Source: Clostridiales bacterium
GTDB taxonomy: Bacteria; Bacillota; Clostridia; Oscillospirales; CAG-272
Length of the DNA: 35,746 nt
Reading direction: 5' to 3'
Assembly (NCBI GenBank): GCA_012514145.1
Contig: JAAZAV010000015.1
Span: 1 to 35,746 of the forward strand
Under the pieces are notes generated by a model that saw nothing but the letters and a program-made list of their open reading frames with translations, did no database searches and had not been told where the DNA came from. How positions within the stretch are numbered: the stretch's first letter is position 1; each line of letters starts with the position of its first letter. This document shows positions 24,720-32,710 of this stretch, in pieces. A program made the position numbers and the translations under genes.

Positions 24720-25229
24720 TTACAGTAATATTCGGGTGAAGACGCCCTTCTCATAGAGCAGCGCGCCGTGTCCGGTGTCCTCCTTTGGTATTGATACCGA
24801 GCCGGGGTTGACATAGGTAAAGTTTTCGTGACTCACCGTCTTTGCCACATGGGTATGCCCGCAGAGAAGTATGCCGCCGTGCATCGGGGGAGGGTTATTT
24901 TCGCCGTATTTGTGACCGTGGGTGAGATACATGTCGGTGACGCCGTCGCTGATTACCGCATAGTCGGCGAGCAGCGGGAAGGGCAGCACCATCTGATCCA
25001 CCTCGGTGTCGCAGTTGCCCCGCACACAGAGAATGCGTTCGGCAAGGGGCGACAGCTGCGCTATTACCTCCTTTGGCGAATAGCCCTCGGGCAGGTCGTT
25101 GCGGGGACCGTGATAGAGAATATCGCCCAGCAGCACCAGACGGTCGGCGCCCGATTTATCGTATGCTTCGAGCATCTTCGTGCACCAATGAGCGCTTCCG
25201 TGAATATCCGACGCTATAAACAGCTTCAT
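24720..25229 (-). CDS. yfcE: YfcE-like metallophosphodiesterase
   Basis: This cytoplasmic phosphodiesterase of 169 residues belongs to the YfcE/MJ0936 group. All metal motifs are present: ASDIHG (residues 6-11), LLGDILYHG, RGNCDTE in place of GNHD, YLTHGHKYG and CGHTHVAK, with NPGSVSIPK closing the site. Family members split artificial phosphodiesters in vitro, and their natural substrate is unclear. The start at 25229 was chosen because KLFIASDIHG begins the fold; a GGAGG lies 13 bases upstream. It is divergent from the glycosidase-like gene at 25356 and stands alone. It has no evident link to the neighbouring sugar genes. Confidence 0.88.
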   Translation of the reverse strand: MKLFIASDIHGSAHWCTKMLEAYDKSGADRLVLLGDILYHGPRNDLPEGYSPKEVIAQLSPLAERILCVRGNCDTEVDQMVLPFPLLADYAVISDGVTDMYLTHGHKYGENNPPPMHGGILLCGHTHVAKTVSHENFTYVNPGSVSIPKEDTGHGALLYEKGVFTRILL

Positions 25230-25355
25230 AATTGAACATAAGCCTCCGATGTTAGTCATTTACATACGTCATTGTACCATGCCGGCACACGTGAATTCAG
25301 GCGAATGCCCGAAAATTATATGTAATTTTTCTGTGACGGCAGAGAGAAAGGGGAC

Positions 25356-27491
25356 ATGAGCAGAATGAGCATAATTAACAGAATTAAAAAAGAAACAAGG
25401 GAACTTGACATTGTAATCCCTATATCAATAGAACTTGACTGGCCCGACGAAGATGAAGTCGTCAGCGCCATCCTGGGGCAGCAGACGAAATACGGCTTTA
25501 CACGGTTTGCGCTGGCGTGCCCCTGCGGCGGCTGGCGGAGCGTGGGTTATCCTCAGGCCGAACATTTCGCCGAACGCGCCCGCTTCTTCGTCCGTGTCAG
25601 GGACAGGGTTGCGCCCTACGGCATCAGCTGCGGCTGGTGGATAACCGCCACGGTGAAGTCGGGACCTTCGGAGGATTTCCCGCTTATGGTTCGGGCGGAC
25701 GGCACAAACGCGCCCTTTGCCAACTGTCCGCTGAACCCGGTGTTCCGCGAGACCTTTGCCCGGAACGCCGCGCTTTTCGCATCGATAGCCCATCCAGATT
25801 TTATTTTCACCGAGGACGACTTTTCTGTCACCGCCGCGGCGGGCTGCTTCTGCGAAGGGCATCTTGCCGAGTTTGCCAGACGCACCGGTGTTAAACGCAC
25901 CCGGGAGGAAGTCGCCGCTGCCATTGCCGGACATGACGAGACCTCTACAAAGCTGAACCGCGCCTGGCGCGAGCTTATGAAAGATTCGCTGGTGGGACTG
26001 GCTGAGGCGCTGCGGCGTGAAGTCGACCGGGAGACCCCCGAAATCCCCATAGGCTACATGCAGGCAGGCGGTTCGGACATTGACGGAGATTGCACAGAAG
26101 CGATAGCCCGCGCAATGGCGGGAGAAAGACATGTGCCGTTCTCTCGGCTCTACGGCTGCTTCTACGGCGGCGTGAATGTGCGGGATATTCCGATTGCGCT
26201 CTTCCATCCCCTGCATAACCGCCAGCACATCGGGGAAAACTTCTTTTTCTATCACGAGTCGGATACCTTCCCCCATACCCGTTTTTACACCTCGGGCAGC
26301 GAGATGCGCGCCATTATGGGGGCGGTTTATTCCTACGGATTTGACGGTTCCACCTTCCAGACTCAGCAGCTTATCGATGACGGCAACGAGGAGACCGCAT
26401 ACGGACGCATGTTCGCCGCCGAGCGCAGACGCTTCAACGCCCTTCACCGGCTGACAGACGGCTGCAGGATAAGCGGCGTGGGGCTGGAATATGATCCCTT
26501 CTATAACACCCGCGACACCGCCGGCGGCAATACCCCGCTGTGGACATCCTGTCTGGCGCATTTCGGCATACCATATACCACCCTCGATGCCGATGTGGCG
26601 TTCTGGGATGAGCGGCAGGCGAAATATTGCAGCCACGAGAAGATAATTGATCGCCTATCCCGGGGACTGTTCCTCGACGGCGCGGCGGCAAAACGGCTCT
26701 GCGAGCGGGGTTACGGCGAATATCTTGGCGTCGATGTGGGGGAAGATGTGACAAAGACCCACGAATGTGTGATAGGCGGGAAAACACGCACCGATATGTT
26801 AGGCTACGATCTCGGCGCCCGGGAGGTGATACGCGAGCCATTCTATGGAGAAAATTTCGGCGGCGGGGTCACCGATGTGGGCTGTCTCGGGCACAACATG
26901 CCAATTGCCCACATGTTCTCGCCCGGCGGCAACGGACAGCTTCTGGCGCTGAATCCGATATCAGAGAAAACCGAGATCATCAGCGACGCCTATACCTTTC
27001 AGAAGAAGCATGTGGCGCCCGCAATGACGCGCTTTGAAAACTCACTCGGAGGCAGAGTGGTGGTCATGGGTATGACGCTGGCGGGCAATCGCTCACAGTC
27101 GCTCTTTAACTACCGCCGTCAGCGTCTGATACAGCAGCTGATCCTATGGTGTTCCCAACGCGCCTCGGCGCCGGTGCACGAGGATATCCCATTCGTCATC
27201 GGCGACGCCAGGGTGTTTACGATTTATAACCGCGGCAAAGATGACGGCGGCATGCTGACACTTATCAATCTAAGCTCAGACGACCTGGGTTCTGTGGCGC
27301 TGCGCCTGCCCGCCCTGTGGACAGAGCGTCTGCAGAACGGGCGCAGCACCGATTTCCGGATTGCTGTTTTGGATGAACAGGGCGAGCTGCGGAACGCGGC
27401 GTATATATTCAAGGGTGACGCGCTTATACTGCGTGAGCCGCTGCGTTACCTCGACCCGGTGTATCTTGTCGCCCTTGACCTGCGCGGGTAA
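25356..27491 (+). CDS. TIM-barrel glycosidase-like protein, unassigned family
   Basis: This 711 residue cytoplasmic protein looks like a glycoside hydrolase with a TIM barrel and a glutamine amidotransferase-like middle, as in GH42-related enzymes. The N-terminal part has IELDWPDEDEV, then CPCGGWRSVG, CGWWITATV and FIFTEDDFS (149-157), where an acidic residue at a strand end may be catalytic. HESDTFPHTRFY and YGFDGSTFQTQQ follow. The region RVVVMGMTLAGNRSQ resembles the trimerisation-type domain, and MLTLINLSSDDLGSVALRLP looks like a C-terminal beta-sandwich. There is no signal peptide. AAAGGGGAC precedes the ATG. SBP4 follows by 38 bases and is probably co-transcribed, so this binding protein may supply its substrate. 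The GH family and specificity are not recognised. Confidence 0.65.
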   Translation: MSRMSIINRIKKETRELDIVIPISIELDWPDEDEVVSAILGQQTKYGFTRFALACPCGGWRSVGYPQAEHFAERARFFVRVRDRVAPYGISCGWWITATVKSGPSEDFPLMVRADGTNAPFANCPLNPVFRETFARNAALFASIAHPDFIFTEDDFSVTAAAGCFCEGHLAEFARRTGVKRTREEVAAAIAGHDETSTKLNRAWRELMKDSLVGLAEALRREVDRETPEIPIGYMQAGGSDIDGDCTEAIARAMAGERHVPFSRLYGCFYGGVNVRDIPIALFHPLHNRQHIGENFFFYHESDTFPHTRFYTSGSEMRAIMGAVYSYGFDGSTFQTQQLIDDGNEETAYGRMFAAERRRFNALHRLTDGCRISGVGLEYDPFYNTRDTAGGNTPLWTSCLAHFGIPYTTLDADVAFWDERQAKYCSHEKIIDRLSRGLFLDGAAAKRLCERGYGEYLGVDVGEDVTKTHECVIGGKTRTDMLGYDLGAREVIREPFYGENFGGGVTDVGCLGHNMPIAHMFSPGGNGQLLALNPISEKTEIISDAYTFQKKHVAPAMTRFENSLGGRVVVMGMTLAGNRSQSLFNYRRQRLIQQLILWCSQRASAPVHEDIPFVIGDARVFTIYNRGKDDGGMLTLINLSSDDLGSVALRLPALWTERLQNGRSTDFRIAVLDEQGELRNAAYIFKGDALILREPLRYLDPVYLVALDLRG

Positions 27492-27529
27492 TCGGAATAT
27501 CAAAATTATTAAATATATGGAGAAAACAA

Positions 27530-29020
27530 ATGAAAAACAATATCAGAATCACCGCTCTGCTGACCGCGCTTCTGCTGCTGACGGTTTCGTTTGCCGCATG
27601 TTCGGGCGGCGATAATAACGAAGGAGCCGTATCGGCGGACACCTCATCCGCCGCCGAGACCACAGCCGAAGAAACGACCGGCGGCTATCTGCCCGACGGA
27701 CTGGGCAGCGACATCGACTTCGGTTCAGCAAAGGTAACCATTCTCGTGCGCACCGATGTCTACGACACCGAGTTTTATGTGCCCGAGGAGAGCGGTGAGG
27801 TTGTGGACGATGCCATATTCAACCGCAATCTTGCGGTTGAAGAGCGCATGGGTGTAGTGCTGGAGTATCTTCACACCGAGGGCGACGCCAATCATTCGGG
27901 CGTCCTGACTGGGGCTATCCGCAACAGCGTGCTGGCGGCTGACGGAGCCTATGATATCGCCGCCGTGCTCTCAAACCAGCTTCCGAAACTTGCGCTTGAG
28001 GGACTGCTCCTCAACCTGAACGATCTGCCTTACCTTGACTTTGAAAAGCCCTGGTGGGCAAACGGTCTTATTGACGAGCTGGCGGTGGGCGGCAGGCTCT
28101 ATTTCGCCTCGGGCGACGCCTCGCTCGGAGTTATCCGCGACATGATGTGCATCTTCTTCAACAAGCAAACCGCGGAAGAGTATGCTTTGCCCGACCTGTA
28201 TGAGCTTGTCAGCAGCGGCAAATGGACATTTGACCTGCTGATGAAGTATATCAAAGGCACCTACCGTGACCTGGACGGAGACGGCGTTCGTTCTGGCACC
28301 GACGCCTACGGCTATGCCTTCGGTGATCCGAACCAGATTTACGGATATATCGAGGCTTTCGATCTCCGTATAGTCGAGCGGGACGCCGAGGGCTACCCGT
28401 CAAAACTTGTGTTCGGTTCCGAGAGGGTCACCGACGCCCATGCCCTGCTTATTGAAATGACGACAAACAATCCCGACTTCTCGGTGGACAGCTGGAACAC
28501 CCGCCCCTACATGGACACCTTCAGAGAGGGAAAGATACTCTTCATCAACGGCCAGTTCAAGGATACGAGCATGTACCGTGAGATAGAGAGCTTCGACTTC
28601 GGTGTCATCCCCATGCCCAAGCTGGAGGAGAGCCAGGAGGAATACGGCACCTGTGTCCGCGCAACATATTCGTCGTTCTGCGTGCCGAAGACGGCGAAGG
28701 ACCCGGACATGGCGGCGGCGGTGCTTGAATGCTGCGCCTCGGAGAGCTACCGGAAGGTCTCGCCCGCCTACTACGAGACCGCGCTGAAGGTAAAATACTC
28801 CCGTGACGACGAATCCGCAAAGGTTTTCGACCTGATAAAGGAATCGGTGAAGTTCAGCTTCGGCATCTCCTTCGGCTACAGCTTCGGGGACCCGCAGAAC
28901 TCCTTTAAGGGTACGTTAATGATCGATTACAAGGGCTGGCAGTCCTTCTACGCCTCCTGGGAACCCTCAGCGTCGATAAAACTCGCGCAGACGGTCGAGA
29001 CCCTTCGCAGCCTGAACTGA
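27530..29020 (+). CDS. Solute-binding lipoprotein, ABC type (SBP4)
   Basis: This is the fourth family member (496 residues). The signal peptide MKNNIRITALLTALLLL leads to a lipobox FAAC with Cys24, then a Thr/Glu/Ala-rich linker. The marks are ESGEVVDDAIFNRNLAVEERM, LPYLDFEKPWW, FFNKQ, an EF-hand-like loop DLDGDGVRSGTD, FGVIPMPKLEESQEEY and YYETALKVKYSRD. A GGAG site lies before the ATG. It follows the glycosidase-like gene by 38 bases with no terminator, so they form a pair. A 74 residue protein gene begins 43 bases downstream. The order enzyme then binding protein, with the same 38 base gap, is also seen for glycyl radical enzyme 1 and SBP3. Its ligand is probably the glycosidase substrate. 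Confidence 0.88.
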   Translation: MKNNIRITALLTALLLLTVSFAACSGGDNNEGAVSADTSSAAETTAEETTGGYLPDGLGSDIDFGSAKVTILVRTDVYDTEFYVPEESGEVVDDAIFNRNLAVEERMGVVLEYLHTEGDANHSGVLTGAIRNSVLAADGAYDIAAVLSNQLPKLALEGLLLNLNDLPYLDFEKPWWANGLIDELAVGGRLYFASGDASLGVIRDMMCIFFNKQTAEEYALPDLYELVSSGKWTFDLLMKYIKGTYRDLDGDGVRSGTDAYGYAFGDPNQIYGYIEAFDLRIVERDAEGYPSKLVFGSERVTDAHALLIEMTTNNPDFSVDSWNTRPYMDTFREGKILFINGQFKDTSMYREIESFDFGVIPMPKLEESQEEYGTCVRATYSSFCVPKTAKDPDMAAAVLECCASESYRKVSPAYYETALKVKYSRDDESAKVFDLIKESVKFSFGISFGYSFGDPQNSFKGTLMIDYKGWQSFYASWEPSASIKLAQTVETLRSLN

Positions 29021-29062
29021 TTTTTAATCCGCCCGGGAAATCTTAATTTGCGAGGAGATGCA

Positions 29063-29284
29063 ATGATTGACAGTAAAACCTTAAAAGCGAGGCAGTTCGT
29101 CAGGGATGTTCTTGAAATGGCTGAAAGGCTTAATCTGAACTGCTTCGTAGTCACCGACGGCGCAAGCGGCATTACAAATACGGATAACAGCGCCGTAGAG
29201 CATGCGCGGAAATGCCATACCGAATGGGAGAAAGCAAACGGCATCGACCCGGAACACGACTGGTCGGATGATATAAACGGGTGA
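29063..29284 (+). CDS. Small conserved-looking hypothetical protein
   Basis: This 73 residue acidic protein begins MIDSKTLKARQFVRDVLE, continues with LNCFVVTDGASGI, and ends EHDWSDDING. GAGGAG lies just before the ATG at 29063. The helix-strand-helix pattern with NCFVVTDGASG looks like a folded protein rather than a chance frame. I do not recognise its family by name. It lies after SBP4 and is ended by the hairpin repeat at 29347. Its function is unknown. Confidence 0.65.
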   Translation: MIDSKTLKARQFVRDVLEMAERLNLNCFVVTDGASGITNTDNSAVEHARKCHTEWEKANGIDPEHDWSDDING

Positions 29285-29346
29285 CCGCCCACCGACAGAT
29301 TTCGGTTTGACGAACTTATTCATAACCGAATATATACACTTAAATA

Positions 29347-29411
29347 ACATAATCCCCTCGGAGCGGACACTTGAAGAAAAGCAATTCAAGACCGCGCCAA
29401 GGGGATTATGT
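29347..29411. repeat. Long hairpin repeat, copy 2 (terminator-like)
   Basis: Perfect 12 bp arms (29347-29358 and 29400-29411) enclose CGGAGCGGACACTTGA and TTCAAGACCGCGCC. The inner sequence matches that of copy 1 at 7787-7853, while the outer arms differ but keep the CCCCT/AGGGG core. Like copy 1, it lies between convergent genes and can stop both transcripts. Confidence 0.8.
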
Positions 29412-29416
29412 CGGTG

Positions 29417-30891
29417 CTATCTTCTTTTATCATCATCTGTTTTGCCGATCATGAAGCGGTTTGGATTGACTTTGTAGTTTTCTACAAACTTGCGGTCTTC
29501 CTCCCATTTAATTCTGGCATCAGCGTAACACTCGGCTGCATGTGATTTAATAAAAAAGTTGAGATAACGAACGATCTTGTGCACCTCCAAAATACCCAAA
29601 TCAATGATATCAACAAGTATATCCTGACGCTGTTTTTTGTTAATTCATCTTTCTTTGCAGCATTGTAACCCCATTCCTTAAGTATCGATTCGGCATTTAA
29701 ATCCGAAAAATCTAAACGTCCCCCACCTGACCGTTCAATCTGATATTGAACTCCGGGATTTCCGTATTTATGGACATAATGACGTAATACATTAAAATCG
29801 GTATAACAGTAATCTTCACTTCTACTATATGTTGCTTTAATTATTTCATATCGTTCGGTTTTGGGTGAGTAAAGCAGGAGATCGACAATCTCAGATCTAT
29901 TATCTTTAATTTCTGAGTAATATCCCCCATTTCTGCGAATTGTCAAAGTTTTAGGCTGTATCTGCTCGGGCAGCATGTTATCTGACTTGTTTCTGAAAAT
30001 GCGATTTTTGACTGTGAAGTCTATGCCGTTCAAAGAACCCTTGGATTCTCGTTCCTCTGCAAAGCATGCGCTTAATAATTCGCGACCTTCTTCGGAAGTG
30101 TATTGATAGATATTTGGCTCAGCATGTTCATCGGTTTTATTGGTAATAATATAGTCTTCCTGCGTTTGGTTACTAAAGATTATACAAATCATCACAACAG
30201 AATTAGCAACTGCATTTAACTTTTTTTGTCTATCCTTCTCTTTTTTTACATCTGATGCATTCCGTAACTCTTTTCCATCTAGAAAAAAGCCCTTGCATGA
30301 TTCATTATCCTTCATAATTTTATAGACTTCTTTAGAAGTCTCATCACTAACATAAAACACATTGCACTTGAGGCAGATTCGCCCCGGGACTTCTGCTTTT
30401 TGTTGTTCGTCAAAAGGTATTAATGTGAAACTGTTTAACAACCTCTCGCTACACTTGGGGCAGTACTCGTTATATTTCGATAGGGTGCGTATAAACCGTA
30501 TTGATTTCCGGACATTATAATTATTTGGAACACGTCTAAATCGCATTTCGGACTTGTTCTGATTTGTATCAACGGAGGGCTTCAACACTCGGGTTGACAT
30601 TAGTTTACGGATGAACTTTACCGTAGGCTTTTGTCCAGGAAAATTGGGTTGAAATAGAGTAAATTTAAATCCGGTAGAATCCTTAATCTTTATAGGAACC
30701 AATCTGTCTCCGAACGGAAGGTCGCAGTTTTTGCAATAATACACCTCACAGTTAAAAGGCTTCGTTGTTTTGTGATCTCGTGAGGTGGTCATTACTGTAC
30801 ACGGCCAATTTGAGTCAAGTTGTCTGCCACAAACGGGGCAGCATTTTTTCCCTTTTATTACAGGTAATTGCCATATCGTCTTATCTTCCAT
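29417..30891 (-). CDS. Zinc-ribbon accessory protein with a -1 frameshift
   Basis: The gene encodes four CxxC pairs (CPVCG near 18-21, CKNC, CPKC, CLKC), suggesting two zinc ribbons, then a mixed domain with EIIKATYSRSEDYCYTDFNVLRH and SGGGRLDFSDLNAESILKEWGYN. The uninterrupted frame stops at 29482 (469 residues) with an odd hydrophobic tail. At 29638-29632 the sequence A AAA AAC, in the correct phase for -1 slippage, joins to another frame that continues QRQDILVDIIDLGILEVH and ends at 29417, giving about 491 residues. That tail looks like the natural ending, with a helical pattern and WEEDRKFVENYKV. It could be a point indel or programmed slippage. The gene is more AT-rich than its neighbours, so it was probably transferred. 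Its function is unknown; an accessory or defence role is only a guess. Confidence 0.7.
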
Positions 30892-30944
30892 AATTGAACC
30901 CCATTGTTACATTTTAGTAATCTACAATCAACATATTTATATTA

Positions 30945-30973
30945 AATATACACTCTAACAAAATGAATGTCAA
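30945..30973 (-). promoter_or_regulatory. Promoter of the zinc-ribbon gene
   Basis: Minus-strand TTGACA (30973-30968), a 17 base spacer and TATATT (30950-30945) lie about 55 bases before the start at 30891. The gap 30892-31261 holds this promoter, the palindrome and the SBP5 promoter, with no gene. Confidence 0.7.
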
Positions 30974-31082
30974 GTACTATAAGCACATTCACTCAGCGGA
31001 GAGATTTTGATGAAGATTCTTACTGACATATGAAACTTTTATCTTTATATATTGTTTAAACGCTGATCTTTTGCTACCTCAA

Positions 31083-31097
31083 TAATAATCATTATTA
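31083..31097. promoter_or_regulatory. Fur/PerR-like 7-1-7 palindrome
   Basis: TAATAATCATTATTA is a perfect 7-1-7 inverted repeat that matches the Fur-type box TGATAATNATTATCA in all but the two mirror positions (G and C are A and T here). It ends six bases before the -35 box of SBP5. The surrounding sequence is AT-rich, so chance is possible. Confidence 0.35.
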
Positions 31098-31103
31098 ATA
31101 ATG

Positions 31104-31132
31104 TTGACAAGCGCCACCGGCTATGATACATT
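31104..31132 (+). promoter_or_regulatory. Promoter of SBP5 and the FAD oxidoreductase
   Basis: TTGACA (31104-31109), a 17 base spacer and TACATT (31127-31132) lie about 130 bases before the SBP5 start. The -35 and spacer sequence TTGACAAGCGCCACCGG is shared with the SBP2 promoter (16 of 17 bases). Confidence 0.55.
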
Positions 31133-31261
31133 GAGTTTATATAGAGGGGATTGTCGTTAAATGAAGCATACTATTATGTTTATGTTATGACCTTTAACAT
31201 GAATTACTATGATATGTTAAACACTTCCCCAAAAATCCAACTGCCCAACAAGGAGAAACTC

Positions 31262-32707
31262 ATGAAAACCAGACTTCTGACACTTCTTCTCGCGCTGCTG
31301 CTTTTCGCATCTCCGCTTCTGTCCTGCGGCGGTGAACCGCTGAATGAAACCGTAAACGATAACATAAGCCAGGACATATCAGGCGACACTGCCGGGACCG
31401 ACCGGATATCAGTCGACCCGCTGGACGCCATCGGCACATTCGATTTTGACGGTAAAGATTTCCGTGTTGTGACATGCAAGAAATTCTTTTTCTCCCCCTA
31501 TGATGTGGAGGAAGAGAACGGCGAGCTGCTGAACGATACGGCCTACCAGCGGAACGCGGCGATGGAAGAGCGATATAATATAAAAATGGATTATGAAATG
31601 CTGGAGGGCAGCGCCGGCGAAGCGGGCAATGCCCTGATAAAGTCGGTAACCGCAGGCGATCACCTCTATTCGGTTGCAATAGTGCATCCGTTTATCGGTC
31701 TGACTAAACTCATAGGCGGTGGTTATACCTACGACTGGAACAAGGTTCCTCATGTGGATTATACGAAAGAATGGTGGAACCAGTCCTTCAACAAGGAACT
31801 GAGGATCGGGGACATCCTGCCCTGTGCCTCCGGTGACTTCGTGTATTTCAACTCCGGCGCAATCTACTTCAACAAAGACCTTATGAGCAACTACAATATG
31901 GAGAATCCCTATGACCTGGTGTATGACGGAACCTGGACATGGGACAAGCTGGGTGAGATGTCGGTAGTGGCGGCCGCAGATCTCAACGGCGACGGCGTAA
32001 TGGACGAAAGCGATCAATACGGATATTCAATAATGAACCATCACCGTATGGTTCCGGTCACCTATTCCTGCGGTATAGTCACCTCATCGCTGAATGACGA
32101 GGGCTATCCGGTGCTCGACAATATGGCGTCCGAAAAAATGGTGGATGTGGTCAACATGTACTACAAGCTGCTGTTTGAAAACAAAGGCACCCTCCTGCCA
32201 AAAAACGAACTTGAACCCTTCAGAGCCGGCAGAATACTGTTTTTGCACTATGTCACCCAGAACGCGGTCGCTCTGCGTGATGTGGAGTTCGATTTCGGAA
32301 TCCTGCCCCAGCCCAAGTTCGACACGGCACAGGAGGAATATTACTCCATGGCGCAGTCAAATGTCATGGTGATACCCTCGGATATCGAAGATATAGATAT
32401 GGCGGGCGTGATTTCCGAGGCGCTGGCTATATATTCCAATCAATACGTGCTCCCCGCTTTGTATGAAACTACCTTCGAACATAAGTATCTGCGTGACGAA
32501 GACTCTATAGCCATGTTTGACATTATAAAGAACTCTCTGATTTATGACAAACTCTGGAACTACGCCGAAGGAAACAGTGCCGTTTACTTCCTGACGGCAC
32601 TTATGGGAAAGAAGTCCACAGATCTGATTTCCTATTATGAATCCTGCCACGGAGCGGCTGAAGCCGCTATGGCGGCGCTTTACGACAGCGTTCTCGGAAA
32701 GAACTGA
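31262..32707 (+). CDS. Solute-binding lipoprotein, ABC type (SBP5)
   Basis: This is the fifth family member, 481 residues from the chosen start. That start is fixed by AAGGAG six bases before the ATG at 31262; the frame is open for 37 codons upstream but without a signal peptide. The signal peptide leads to a lipobox LLSC with Cys22. The marks are ENGELLNDTAYQRNAAMEERY, VPHVDYTKEWW (Glu where the others have Pro), YFNKD, an EF-hand-like loop DLNGDGVMDESD, FGILPQPKFDTAQEEY and LYETTFEHKYLRD. It is followed three bases later by an FAD oxidoreductase gene, so the two are tightly linked. Its promoter shares its spacer with SBP2 and lies next to a Fur-like palindrome. The ligand is unknown. Confidence 0.87.
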   Translation: MKTRLLTLLLALLLFASPLLSCGGEPLNETVNDNISQDISGDTAGTDRISVDPLDAIGTFDFDGKDFRVVTCKKFFFSPYDVEEENGELLNDTAYQRNAAMEERYNIKMDYEMLEGSAGEAGNALIKSVTAGDHLYSVAIVHPFIGLTKLIGGGYTYDWNKVPHVDYTKEWWNQSFNKELRIGDILPCASGDFVYFNSGAIYFNKDLMSNYNMENPYDLVYDGTWTWDKLGEMSVVAAADLNGDGVMDESDQYGYSIMNHHRMVPVTYSCGIVTSSLNDEGYPVLDNMASEKMVDVVNMYYKLLFENKGTLLPKNELEPFRAGRILFLHYVTQNAVALRDVEFDFGILPQPKFDTAQEEYYSMAQSNVMVIPSDIEDIDMAGVISEALAIYSNQYVLPALYETTFEHKYLRDEDSIAMFDIIKNSLIYDKLWNYAEGNSAVYFLTALMGKKSTDLISYYESCHGAAEAAMAALYDSVLGKN

Positions 32708-32710
32708 CTT

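Noticed and set aside
29482..29640. Hydrophobic C-terminal tail IYLLISLIWVFW as a membrane anchor
   Set aside because: It arises only in the frame after the slippery site; the -1 frame gives a more natural protein ending.
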